This document shows positions 1 to 7,545 of a DNA stretch of 15,158 nt, piece after piece. Location: contig CAIYOE010000095.1 of the NCBI GenBank assembly GCA_903927775.1, positions 1 through 15,158 on the forward strand, written 5' to 3'. A model generated the notes under the pieces. That model worked only from the letters and a program-made list of their open reading frames with translations, did no database searches and had not been told where the DNA came from. Source of the DNA: an uncultured Micrococcales bacterium. Its GTDB lineage: Bacteria > Actinomycetota > Actinomycetes > Actinomycetales > Microbacteriaceae. The stretch's first letter is position 1, and every line of letters begins with the position of its first letter. The translations under genes were made by a program, and so were the position numbers.

Positions 1-95
1 CTTCGCACCCTTTCTACACTGGAAAGCAGCGCATCATGGATGCTGCAGGTCGTGTAGAGCGCTTCAACGCACGCTACAAGGGCTTCGGAGCATAA
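1..95 (+). CDS. rpmE2: Ribosomal protein L31 type B, C-terminal fragment
   Basis: This is the last 30 codons of a gene cut by the window edge; complete codons begin at position 3 and the stop is TAA at 93-95. The translation starts [20 protein letters not shown] and ends in KGFGA. The HPFYTGKQ block followed by [10 protein letters not shown] is the signature end of large-subunit protein L31. In zinc-binding (type A) L31 a Cys normally precedes HPF; here it is Ser, which fits the zinc-independent type B form that many bacteria express when zinc is scarce. The N-terminal half, which would settle the type, is outside the window. The codons for the last four residues and stop are repeated twice more downstream (see the repeat entry). 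Identification as L31 is secure; type B is likely. Confidence 0.93.
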   Translation, partial: SHPFYTGKQRIMDAAGRVERFNARYKGFGA

Positions 96-165
96 CGTAC
101 ACGTTATGCTCTAGGGCTTTGGCGCATAAGGCAAGCCTCAATGCACGTGGCTTCGGCGCATAACC
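81..165 (+). repeat. Three imperfect direct repeats of the rpmE2 3' end, 34-bp period
   Basis: Copies lie at 81-97, 115-131 and 149-165, each starting exactly 34 bp after the previous one. The consensus is GGCTTYGGMGCATAASS. Copy 1 is the real end of rpmE2 and encodes Gly-Phe-Gly-Ala-stop; copies 2 and 3 would encode the same four residues and stop, each in a different reading frame because 34 is not a multiple of 3. The remaining half of each 34-bp unit is not conserved. Copies 2 and 3 can each start a short hairpin (GGCTT with AAGCC; TGGCT with AGCCA). The function is unknown. Confidence 0.75.
88..111 (+). repeat. Perfect 11-bp inverted repeat over the rpmE2 stop codon
   Basis: GAGCATAACGT at 88-98 is followed by a 2-nt centre (AC) and then its exact reverse complement at 101-111. 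The left arm contains the rpmE2 stop codon. No T-run follows, so it does not look like an intrinsic terminator. It could be an RNA stem at the 3' end of the message or a DNA-binding dyad. Confidence 0.6.
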
Positions 166-177
166 AGCCAAGACTTG

Positions 178-204
178 AAAACCCCCACCAATGGTGGGGG
201 TTTT
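178..204. terminator. Bidirectional rho-independent terminator between rpmE2 and the exonuclease gene
   Basis: AAAACCCCCACCA at 178-190 and its perfect complement at 192-204 form a 13-bp stem with a minimal centre, so the real loop opens a few pairs. It is flanked by A-runs on one side and T-runs on the other, so it can terminate in both directions. It lies between two convergent genes, rpmE2 (+) and the DEDDh exonuclease (-), and probably serves both. Confidence 0.9.
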
Positions 205-222
205 CGCTTTAAGTTCTATTTG

Positions 223-969
223 CTACTGAGCGAGCTTGAGCGGCCAGCCCCGCTGAAGAGTGAAGTCGGGGTTAACGCTTTGACGCATGTAACTCTCGAA
301 GCTGTCGTCTTGTGCCAGACTCCAGGCCTTCTGCTGCTGGTGAAGCTCCGCAAGGCTGAAGTCAATTTCGGCCGCATGTTTGCGCGCCAAGGCCTGAAGA
401 ACTCGACCAGACGCTACCGCATCGGCTGTCGCGTTGTGTGCGTCGTCCAATTTAACGGAGTAGAGGGACGCTACCGTTTCTAGATTCCGCTTTCCCTTAC
501 GGAACCGTTCAGTCTTTTTATCCAGCACGAGCGGATCCAAAATTGGCATGCCGTCTAGCTGCAGAGGACGGAGACCATGCCGCAGGGCCTCATAATGCAA
601 AATCGTAAAGTCGTAAGGAGCGTTGTAAGCGACAACTGGGATACCCCGGGTCAGGTACGCACTCAACGTATCGATGATTTCTGCTACGACCTCTTTGGCC
701 GGTCTGCCATCGCGGATTGCCACCTCTGTGGTGACTCCGTGAACACTCGCAGCAGCAGCCGGAATCTCGATTCCCGGATTCGCAAGCCATTCATGGATGC
801 TCGAGACCTTGCCGTTTTCATCCAGTTCGGCAACGCAGGCGGTCACGATTCTGGCTTCGGCTAAAACCAACCCGGTTGTTTCGGTGTCGAACACTACTAT
901 TTGTTTTGCCCACGACGGAAGTGCAGGTTCCGGAAAATCAAACGCCAACTGCTCTGCTGAATCACTCAC
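223..969 (-). CDS. DEDDh-family 3'-5' exonuclease (DnaQ / Pol III epsilon-like)
   Basis: The 248-residue protein has all parts of a DEDDh exonuclease. Exo I is FDTETTGL, with Asp28 and Glu30; Exo II is NAPYDF, with Asp120; Exo III is HNATADA, with His178 and Asp183. These residues bind two metal ions and remove 3'-terminal nucleotides. Stand-alone proteins of this kind are usually annotated as the DNA polymerase III epsilon subunit. The sequence does not show whether this is the replicative proofreader or a repair or RNA-turnover exonuclease, so no symbol is given. The start is GTG (967-969). There is no good Shine-Dalgarno, but a TAACCT -10 box ends 6 nt upstream, so a leaderless start is likely. 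The gene lies 66 nt downstream of metF in the same direction and ends just before the terminator at 178-204. Confidence 0.9.
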   Translation of the reverse strand: MSDSAEQLAFDFPEPALPSWAKQIVVFDTETTGLVLAEARIVTACVAELDENGKVSSIHEWLANPGIEIPAAAASVHGVTTEVAIRDGRPAKEVVAEIIDTLSAYLTRGIPVVAYNAPYDFTILHYEALRHGLRPLQLDGMPILDPLVLDKKTERFRKGKRNLETVASLYSVKLDDAHNATADAVASGRVLQALARKHAAEIDFSLAELHQQQKAWSLAQDDSFESYMRQSVNPDFTLQRGWPLKLAQ

Positions 970-975
970 AAGGCT

Positions 976-981
976 AGGTTA
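976..981 (-). promoter_or_regulatory. Putative -10 box for the DEDDh exonuclease gene
   Basis: On the minus strand TAACCT is followed by 6 nt and then the GTG start, so the first transcribed base would be at or next to the start codon. It sits within a weak dyad (CTAGG / CCTAG). No convincing -35 box was found. It would allow expression independent of metF. Confidence 0.4.
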
Positions 982-1035
982 ACGGCAAGCCTAGACATTT
1001 GGAGCGTTTGAGCACGGGAGAGCCCTAGAAAGACG

Positions 1036-1947
1036 CTAGACCAGCCCAACACCGGTGGCTAGTTCCAACGCCGCATCCGCCTTGTTCAAAGTGAAAATAT
1101 GCAGTCCGGGAGCACCCTGATCAAGCAGGTCTCTACCCAACTGAATGGTGAAATCCATGCCGATTTTGCGTGCGGTAGCTTCATCGGCTGAGGACAACTT
1201 TTCGGCCAGAAAGTCAGGTACTGCGGCACCCGACATCGATGCCATACGCAGCAACTGCTTTGCATTAGAAACCGGCATTAGGCCAGGGATGATTGGCATC
1301 GTAGCGCCTGCCTGGGCAGCCAAGTCGACCATGCGCGTGTAGTGACCGGCCCCAAAGAAGAGCTGGGTGATTGCGTAGGTCGCGCCCGCAGCTTGCTTTA
1401 GGTTCAAGACTTTAGAATCGTGGAACAGGTCTGGCGACTCGGGGTGACCCTCTGGGAAAGCAGCAACGCCGACCTCGAGCGAAGTAAGTTCGTGAACCAA
1501 ATCCACAACATCGAGGGCGGTTTTAAGCTCTCCCTGCGAGAGAGCATTCGGCTGGTCCTTCGGGGAATCCCCACGCAGCGCCAGAATACTTTTGACTCCG
1601 ACGTCTTCAAAATTCTTTACAGCGATGGCCGTACTCGCGCGGCTCGCGCCCACGCAGGTCAGGTGACCGACAGTGAGCACCTGGCCAGCCATGTGCTCGA
1701 GCACCGCCAGCGATTTATCCTGGCTAGAACCACCGGCGCCATAGGTCACAGAAACGAAATCGGTATTCAATTGCATGATCGAGTCAAAGGTTCGCCATAG
1801 CGATTCTTCGGAGCCTTCTCGCGGAGGGAAAAACTCGAACGAGAGTGACTTTTGACCAAGTTGCATTCTGGCCTCTAACACAGCGGAAACGCTAATGCTT
1901 TGGGCGGGGGTCAGGGGAGTGCGCTCGGCACCAGAAATTGAAGACAT
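1036..1947 (-). CDS. metF: 5,10-methylenetetrahydrofolate reductase
   Basis: The 303-residue TIM-barrel flavoenzyme reduces 5,10-methylene-THF to 5-methyl-THF with FAD and a nicotinamide cofactor, supplying the methyl donor for methionine synthase. SFEFFPPR at 36-43 contains the catalytic Glu38 of the family. VTYGAGG, HLTCVGAS, LALRGD, the ITQLFF strand and PIIPGLMPVSN follow in the usual order, and the length is normal. The open frame continues upstream to 2064 but then overlaps metH, so I take the ATG at 1945-1947. A TAAACT -10 box lies exactly 7 nt before it, which implies leaderless translation. A GTG at 1951-1953 is an alternative. The gene is divergent from metH, which consumes its product. 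Confidence 0.95.
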   Translation of the reverse strand: MSSISGAERTPLTPAQSISVSAVLEARMQLGQKSLSFEFFPPREGSEESLWRTFDSIMQLNTDFVSVTYGAGGSSQDKSLAVLEHMAGQVLTVGHLTCVGASRASTAIAVKNFEDVGVKSILALRGDSPKDQPNALSQGELKTALDVVDLVHELTSLEVGVAAFPEGHPESPDLFHDSKVLNLKQAAGATYAITQLFFGAGHYTRMVDLAAQAGATMPIIPGLMPVSNAKQLLRMASMSGAAVPDFLAEKLSSADEATARKIGMDFTIQLGRDLLDQGAPGLHIFTLNKADAALELATGVGLV

Positions 1948-1984
1948 TCCCACCAGTTTAACCTGCGGGTAGACTTGAAAGCGT
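1948..1984. promoter_or_regulatory. Compact divergent metF/metH promoter region
   Basis: Only 37 nt separate the two start codons. For metF (minus strand) TAAACT at 1955-1960 is followed by 7 nt and ATG. For metH (plus strand) TAGACT at 1970-1975 is followed by 9 nt and ATG, with TTCCCA 17 nt upstream as a possible -35 that lies over the metF start. The two promoters therefore overlap, and little room remains for an operator or leader. No cobalamin or SAM riboswitch can fit here. Confidence 0.55.
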
Positions 1985-4900
1985 ATGTTTACTCCCCATT
2001 CTTTAGCCTTGCTGAACGCTGTTCGTACCCGCGTGGTGGTTGCCGACGGCGCCATGGGAACCATGATTCAAGAGGCCAAGCCATCGCTCGATGACTTTCA
2101 GGGCTACGAGGGTTGCAACGAGGTTTTGAACGTCACTCGACCAGATATCATCAAGTCGATTCACGCCCGCTACCTTGATTCGGGTTCCGAGGCAATTGAG
2201 ACCAATACCTTTGGCGCTAACTGGGCCAACCTCGCCGAGTACAACATCGAATCGCGCATCGAAGAACTGGCAGAAGCCGGCGCCAAACTGGCACGCGAAA
2301 TTGCCGACGAGTACAGCACCGACGAAAAACCTCGTTGGGTTTTGGGCTCTGTAGGACCCGGCACAAAGTTGCCGAGCCTAGGTCACGCACCGTTCGCTCA
2401 ACTTAGAGATGCCTATCAGCTTCAGGTCAAGGGAATGCTTTCCGGAGGCATCGATGCGGTTTTGATCGAAACCGCGCAAGACCTCTTGCAGGCCAAGAGC
2501 GCAGTGATTGGCGCCAAGCGCGCCATGACCGCCAGCGGCATTCAGGTTCCAATCTTGGTCTCCGTTACCATCGAGACCACTGGAACCATGCTCATGGGCT
2601 CCGAGATCGGCGCAGCCCTTACCGCACTCAGCGCACTGGGCATCGATGCAATTGGCCTGAACTGTGCCACCGGCCCTACCGAAATGAGCGAACACCTTAG
2701 GTATCTGGCCAAATTCAGCAGCCTACCTCTGGTGGTTATGCCGAATGCTGGCCTTCCTATCCTTGGCCCAGACGGAGCACACTACCCGCTGGAACCCAGC
2801 GAACTGGCCAGTGCTCAACTTCAATTTGTCAATGAATACGGTGCCGGTCTGGTTGGCGGCTGCTGTGGCACGACGCCTGCCCACATCGCTGCTCTTGCCG
2901 CCGCCGTGGCACAGAAAACCCCTCATCGCCCGAAGACCGTGGTTGATCCAGGTCTCGCCAGCCTTTACCAGCACCAGCCATTCGACCAGACCATGACCTA
3001 TCTTTCGATTGGCGAGCGCACTAACGCAAACGGTTCCAAGGCTTTCCGCGATGCCATGCTGGCCCAAAACTGGGAAGAATGCATCGAGATCGCTCGTTCT
3101 CAGACTCGCGAGGGCGCTCACGCGCTAGATGTTTGCGTGGACTACGTCGGCCGCGATGGAGTTGCCGATGCCCGTGAACTGGTTTCCCGTTTGGCAACCG
3201 CCACAACTTTGCCACTGGTACTCGACAGCACCGAACCGGCTGTGCTCGAAGCCGGTCTTGAGTGCCTCGGTGGCCGCGCCATGATCAACTCGGTGAACTA
3301 CGAAGACGGCGACGGACCTAAGAGCCGTTTCGCCCGAATCATGCCAATGGTCCGAGAACACGGCGCGGCCGTGGTGGCTCTAACGATCGACGAAGAAGGC
3401 CAGGCCAGAACGGCCGATACCAAGTTCGCCATCGCCAAACGACTTATCGAAGATTTGACCGGCAACTGGGGCATGAACCTTGTAGACATCACGGTGGACA
3501 CCTTGACCTTCCCGATTGCTACCGGCCAGGATGAAACCCGTCGCGACGGAATCGAAACGATCGAGGCTATCCGCAGACTGCACCAGGCTTTCCCCGGCGT
3601 TCAGAGCACCCTGGGCATCAGCAACATTTCCTTTGGTCTTAGCCCTGCGGCGCGCCACGTGTTGAACAGCGTGTTCTTGTCGGAGTGCGTGAAGGCCGGC
3701 CTAACCTCGGCAATCGTTCACGCGGCAAGAATCATGCCGCTAAACCAGATTCCAAAGCACCAGCTTGACGCAGCACTGGACCTGATTTACGACCGTCGCA
3801 CCTACGACCAAGACGGCAACATTACCTTTGACCCGCTAACCCAGTACCTCGATGTCTTCAGCGGAGTGGACAGCGCCAGCGCGCGTCAGTCGCGAGCGCA
3901 AGAACTGGCTGCCATGCCCCTCGAAGAACGCCTTGAGCGCCGCATAATCGATGGTGAAAAGAAGGGCCTGGAAGCAGACCTAGACCAAGCCCTAGCGGCT
4001 GGCAAAACGGCACTTAGCATCATCAATGACCACCTGCTAAAGGGAATGCAAGTCGTGGGTGAGCTGTTCGGCAAAGGCGAGATGCAGCTACCGTTCGTGC
4101 TTCAGAGTGCCGAGGTAATGAAAACTGCCGTGGCGCACCTGGAGCCTTATATTGAAAAGAGCGAGGACTCGGGCAAGGGTCGAATACTGTTGGCAACTGT
4201 TCGAGGCGACGTGCACGACATTGGCAAAAACCTTGTCGACATCATTCTTAGCAACAATGGTTTCGAGACCGTGAATATTGGAATTAAGCAGCCTATTAAC
4301 GAGATTTTGCGCGCAGCCGAAGAACACAACGTGGATGTCATCGGCATGAGCGGACTACTGGTGAAGTCCACGCAAATCATGAAGGAAAACCTTGAGGAAA
4401 TGAACCAGCGCGGCATTGCCGCTCGCTGGCCGGTAATCCTCGGGGGAGCAGCCCTAACCCGTAGTTTTGTGGAGCAAGACCTAGCCGAAATTTATGAGGG
4501 CCAGGTTCGTTACGCGAGAGATGCGTTCGAGGGACTGCGACTCATGGACGCGCTAGTCAAGATCAAGCGCGGCGACACTAGCGTTCAGTTGCCAGAGCTG
4601 AAAAAACGCGTGGTGGCGACAAAGAATGTTGTTGAGCGCACCGAGGTAGCCGATCTTCCTGCTCGCAGCGATGTGGCTACGGACAACCGCATCCCAACGG
4701 CTCCATTCTTGGGCACCCGAATCATCAAGGGTATTCCGCTGCGCGATTACGCAACCTACCTAGACGAACGCGCCACCTTTATGGGGCAGTGGGGTCTAAA
4801 GCCCGGGCGTGGCCAAGATGGCCTGACCTACGAGGAACTAGTTGAAACCGAAGGTCGCCCGCGACTGCGCTCCTGGTTGGAGCGAATACAGACCGAGGGT

Positions 4901-5521
4901 TGGTTGGAAGCCGCGGTGGTTTACGGTTACTTCCCGGCTTACAGCGATGGCGACGACCTGGTGATTTTGCACCACGCGTCTGAGAATTCCACCGATGGTG
5001 GATCGGGTGGCGAACCGGGCACGGAACGACTTCGCTTTACCTTCCCTCGCCAGGCACGCGACCGCCACCTTTGCCTCAGTGACTTTGTTTCCAGCAAGGA
5101 AAGCGGCAACATCGATGTGGTGCCGTTCCAGTTGGTAACCATGGGAAATCGAATCAGCGAGGCGGCGAACGAGCTATACGCCGCCAACGAATATCGCGAC
5201 TACCTTGAGCTACACGGTCTTTCCGTTCAGCTAACCGAGGCGCTGGCAGAGTTCTGGCACGCTCGCGTGCGCGAGGAACTCGGTTTTAGCTCCGAAGACC
5301 CCACCAACATAGAAGACAATTTCGACCTCAAATACCGTGGCGCACGTTACTCTTTCGGCTACCCGGCATGCCCAAACCTCGAGGACCGAATCAAGTTGGT
5401 CGAACTTCTTAAGCCGGAACTGGTTGGCGTCACGCTTTCTGAAGAACTCCAGCTACATCCTGAACAATCCACCGATGCGATGGTCCTGCACCATCCCGAG
5501 GCCAAATACTTCTCGGTTTAG
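1985..5521 (+). CDS. metH: Cobalamin-dependent methionine synthase
   Basis: The protein of 1178 residues is full length and has all four modules. The homocysteine-binding barrel comes first, with zinc ligands Cys227 (GLNCATG) and Cys293/Cys294 (GGCCGTT). The pterin-binding barrel starts near 341 (SIGERTNANGSKAFRDAM). The B12 cap contains the NDHLLKGM segment, and the cobalamin domain follows with DVHDIGKN, in which Asp742 and His744 form the Asp-x-His-x-x-Gly motif and His744 is the lower cobalt ligand. The reactivation domain comes last, with RYSFGYPACP at 1121-1130 binding S-adenosylmethionine. The enzyme moves methyl from 5-methyl-THF to homocysteine through cobalamin in the cytoplasm. The ATG start is supported by the adjacent promoter. 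It is the first gene of a probable three-gene operon; the next ATG follows the stop by 7 nt. Confidence 0.98.
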   Translation: MFTPHSLALLNAVRTRVVVADGAMGTMIQEAKPSLDDFQGYEGCNEVLNVTRPDIIKSIHARYLDSGSEAIETNTFGANWANLAEYNIESRIEELAEAGAKLAREIADEYSTDEKPRWVLGSVGPGTKLPSLGHAPFAQLRDAYQLQVKGMLSGGIDAVLIETAQDLLQAKSAVIGAKRAMTASGIQVPILVSVTIETTGTMLMGSEIGAALTALSALGIDAIGLNCATGPTEMSEHLRYLAKFSSLPLVVMPNAGLPILGPDGAHYPLEPSELASAQLQFVNEYGAGLVGGCCGTTPAHIAALAAAVAQKTPHRPKTVVDPGLASLYQHQPFDQTMTYLSIGERTNANGSKAFRDAMLAQNWEECIEIARSQTREGAHALDVCVDYVGRDGVADARELVSRLATATTLPLVLDSTEPAVLEAGLECLGGRAMINSVNYEDGDGPKSRFARIMPMVREHGAAVVALTIDEEGQARTADTKFAIAKRLIEDLTGNWGMNLVDITVDTLTFPIATGQDETRRDGIETIEAIRRLHQAFPGVQSTLGISNISFGLSPAARHVLNSVFLSECVKAGLTSAIVHAARIMPLNQIPKHQLDAALDLIYDRRTYDQDGNITFDPLTQYLDVFSGVDSASARQSRAQELAAMPLEERLERRIIDGEKKGLEADLDQALAAGKTALSIINDHLLKGMQVVGELFGKGEMQLPFVLQSAEVMKTAVAHLEPYIEKSEDSGKGRILLATVRGDVHDIGKNLVDIILSNNGFETVNIGIKQPINEILRAAEEHNVDVIGMSGLLVKSTQIMKENLEEMNQRGIAARWPVILGGAALTRSFVEQDLAEIYEGQVRYARDAFEGLRLMDALVKIKRGDTSVQLPELKKRVVATKNVVERTEVADLPARSDVATDNRIPTAPFLGTRIIKGIPLRDYATYLDERATFMGQWGLKPGRGQDGLTYEELVETEGRPRLRSWLERIQTEGWLEAAVVYGYFPAYSDGDDLVILHHASENSTDGGSGGEPGTERLRFTFPRQARDRHLCLSDFVSSKESGNIDVVPFQLVTMGNRISEAANELYAANEYRDYLELHGLSVQLTEALAEFWHARVREELGFSSEDPTNIEDNFDLKYRGARYSFGYPACPNLEDRIKLVELLKPELVGVTLSEELQLHPEQSTDAMVLHHPEAKYFSV

Positions 5522-5528
5522 GAACAGA

Positions 5529-6413
5529 ATGACCCCGTCACCCATTGACTTAGCACAGATGGCACTCGAGCGCGCCCATGGGCATGAACTGCGGCTAAAA
5601 ACAGGTGTGACTCACTACTGGACCTACCCCTCCGATCAATCGGCGGCCAGGACGATCATCATGGTTCACGGCTATCGTGGCAACCACCATGGCCTGGAGG
5701 CCTTGGCGGGAGCACTCGCTGATTTCGATGTGGTTATTCCAGACTTGCCAGGCTTTGGGCGCTCTGCGGAGCTGGCAGAGACACACACGGTAGATTCCTA
5801 CGCTGACTGGCTGAGGGAATTCGTGGCTGCTCTAAACATCGATGGGGCTGTTGTCCTGGGCCACTCCTTTGGCTCAATTGTTACCGCGGCGGCCGCTGAA
5901 GCTGGCCTGAAAAACGACCTAATCTTGGTAAATCCGGTATCAAGGTTTGAAGAAAGAACAGACCAGCGGTTCTTGAACCTACTGGTGAACACCTATTACG
6001 CGCTTGGCGGCAACCTGCCCAAGGCAATGGCGAACGGCTTGCTTCGGAACAACATGTTTGTGCGAATCATGTCTGAGGTCCTCGCCAAAACCAAGGAGCC
6101 TAAGGTCAGGAATTGGATTCACCAGCAGCACGAAAAGAACTTCAGTGATTTCTCTGATCGCCGAGTTGCAGTCGAAGGCTATTACGCAAGTCTGTCCAAA
6201 AGCGTGGCTAGCTTTGCGAATAAAATTCCCAACCGCACACTCCTGATTGCCGGAGAACTAGACGACATTACTTCGCTAGCGGACCAGCTAAAGGCAACAG
6301 AGCTCTTCAGTGCAGGCAAGCTCGAGATAATACCCGGTGTCGGTCACCTGATCCATTACGAGGCCCCTCAGCAGGCGGCAGTGCTTATCGCCGGGTTTGT
6401 TCGAGGTAACTAG
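5529..6413 (+). CDS. Alpha/beta hydrolase
   Basis: The 294-residue protein is a complete alpha/beta hydrolase fold. VHGYRG provides the oxyanion-hole loop. The nucleophile elbow is GHSFGS with Ser113, the acid is Asp245 in GELDD, and the base is His273 in GVGHLIHYEAP. No signal peptide is seen, so it is probably cytoplasmic. The substrate cannot be inferred. A longer open frame reaches back into metH to 5337, but the ATG at 5529 has an AGGA ribosome site 5 nt upstream, overlapping the metH stop, and gives a normal N-terminus. It sits 7 nt after metH and shares TAGTG with the next gene, so translation of all three is probably coupled. MetX-type homoserine acetyltransferases also have this fold, but at 294 residues with a lone GHSFGS elbow this looks like a generic esterase- or MhpC-type enzyme. 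Confidence 0.88.
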   Translation: MTPSPIDLAQMALERAHGHELRLKTGVTHYWTYPSDQSAARTIIMVHGYRGNHHGLEALAGALADFDVVIPDLPGFGRSAELAETHTVDSYADWLREFVAALNIDGAVVLGHSFGSIVTAAAAEAGLKNDLILVNPVSRFEERTDQRFLNLLVNTYYALGGNLPKAMANGLLRNNMFVRIMSEVLAKTKEPKVRNWIHQQHEKNFSDFSDRRVAVEGYYASLSKSVASFANKIPNRTLLIAGELDDITSLADQLKATELFSAGKLEIIPGVGHLIHYEAPQQAAVLIAGFVRGN

Positions 6414-7507
6414 TGGACCACGCACCCATTTACTTTGATGCTCGCTACATCCGGGTGGATCACCACGATGGCATCAGCCGGTATTCGGCTTCCCTAGCAG
6501 CTGAACTGGTGAAACTTACTCCGCTGGTTGCCATCATTAGTGACAAGCGTCAACTCGAAAAACTTCCGGCTGGAATTCCTCACGTTTACCTAAACAATCC
6601 CACATCATGGTCGGAACCATTCGCGGCTCTCAAGCTAAACCGGCTAAAACCAGCGGTGGTTTATTCCCCGATGCAGACCATCGGTGCTTTCGGAAGACGG
6701 TTCAAGCTGGTGCTCACGCTTCACGATCTGATTTACTACCGTCACCCCAGTCCGCCGCCCTCGATGCCCCTGGCGGTGAGGATTGGCTGGAGACTTTACC
6801 ATCTAACCTATTGGCCCCAACGCTGGGTGCTGAACCAAGCCGACTCGGTGGTAACTGTTTCACGGACCACGCGGGAACTTATGAGGTCCCATAGGCTCAC
6901 AAAACGTGACATCGATGTGGTCTACAACGCTGCCGACAACTCAGATTCAGAGCTCGGCGCAGACTTACCTGTGAAACGACCCAGCAAAACGCAGCGCCTT
7001 ATCTACATGGGCAGTTTCATGGACTACAAAAACGTGGAAACGCTGGTATCAGGCATGTCCGAACTGCCGGGTTACGAACTGCACCTTCTTAGTCGCATTT
7101 CTGAGGATCGTAAGGCGCAATTGATGGCGTTGCAAAACAGCGATGGCGGAGAGCTGGTATTTCACAACGGCGTATCCGAGTCTGAATATCACGAACTGCT
7201 AAGTGGATCGGTAGCCTTGGTTAGCGCGTCTTTAGACGAAGGCTTTGGAATTCCTTTGGTGGAGGCAATGAGCCGCGGAATCCCGGTAGTGGTATCAGAC
7301 ATCTCAATTTTTCGAGAAATCGGAGCCGACGCAGCTGTCTATTTCGAGGCCACTTCGGCGGTTGCTTTCTCAACCGCGGTTAAAACTCTGAAAGACCCAG
7401 AAACTTGGGCGAACCTTTCAAAGCTTTCGTTTGAACAGGCCCGAAAGTTCAGTTGGAGCCAGTCTGCACTTGCGCTGCTCGCGGTTCTTGAGCGAGCTAC
7501 CAAATAG
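6413..7507 (+). CDS. Glycosyltransferase family 4-type (GT-B fold)
   Basis: The 364-residue protein has the two-domain retaining GT-B pattern. The N-terminal acceptor domain contains GISRYSASLA and LTLHDLIYY. The C-terminal nucleotide-sugar domain contains IYMGSFMDYKNVETL and the EX7E motif EGFGIPLVEAM, with Glu276 and Glu284. These enzymes usually use UDP- or GDP-activated sugars such as GDP-mannose, often in cell-envelope glycan or glycolipid synthesis. Neither donor nor acceptor can be read here. The start is GTG at 6413, overlapping the hydrolase TAG by one base, with GAGG 6 nt upstream. No membrane segment is evident; such enzymes often sit at the inner face of the membrane. It is the last gene of the metH operon. 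Confidence 0.92.
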   Translation: MDHAPIYFDARYIRVDHHDGISRYSASLAAELVKLTPLVAIISDKRQLEKLPAGIPHVYLNNPTSWSEPFAALKLNRLKPAVVYSPMQTIGAFGRRFKLVLTLHDLIYYRHPSPPPSMPLAVRIGWRLYHLTYWPQRWVLNQADSVVTVSRTTRELMRSHRLTKRDIDVVYNAADNSDSELGADLPVKRPSKTQRLIYMGSFMDYKNVETLVSGMSELPGYELHLLSRISEDRKAQLMALQNSDGGELVFHNGVSESEYHELLSGSVALVSASLDEGFGIPLVEAMSRGIPVVVSDISIFREIGADAAVYFEATSAVAFSTAVKTLKDPETWANLSKLSFEQARKFSWSQSALALLAVLERATK

Positions 7508-7545
7508 GCCAGCACGCCTTGCAGTCAGGGTCGAAAATTGTCTAA

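Noticed and set aside
1948..2064. Upstream extension of metF to an earlier start at 2064
   Set aside because: It would overlap the metH coding region and promoter by about 80 nt, and the added residues do not resemble any MetF N-terminus.
1985..2100. Cobalamin riboswitch controlling metH
   Set aside because: Only 37 nt precede the start and a -10 box lies within them, leaving no leader for a B12 box structure.
5337..5528. N-terminal extension of the alpha/beta hydrolase
   Set aside because: This stretch is the +1 shadow of the conserved MetH AdoMet-binding end; a good ribosome site precedes the ATG at 5529.
7508..7545. Possible hairpin (CCTTG-CAGT-CAGGG) between the convergent glycosyltransferase and phosphatase genes
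   Set aside because: It is a 5-bp stem with a G-T pair and lacks a T-run; too weak to call.
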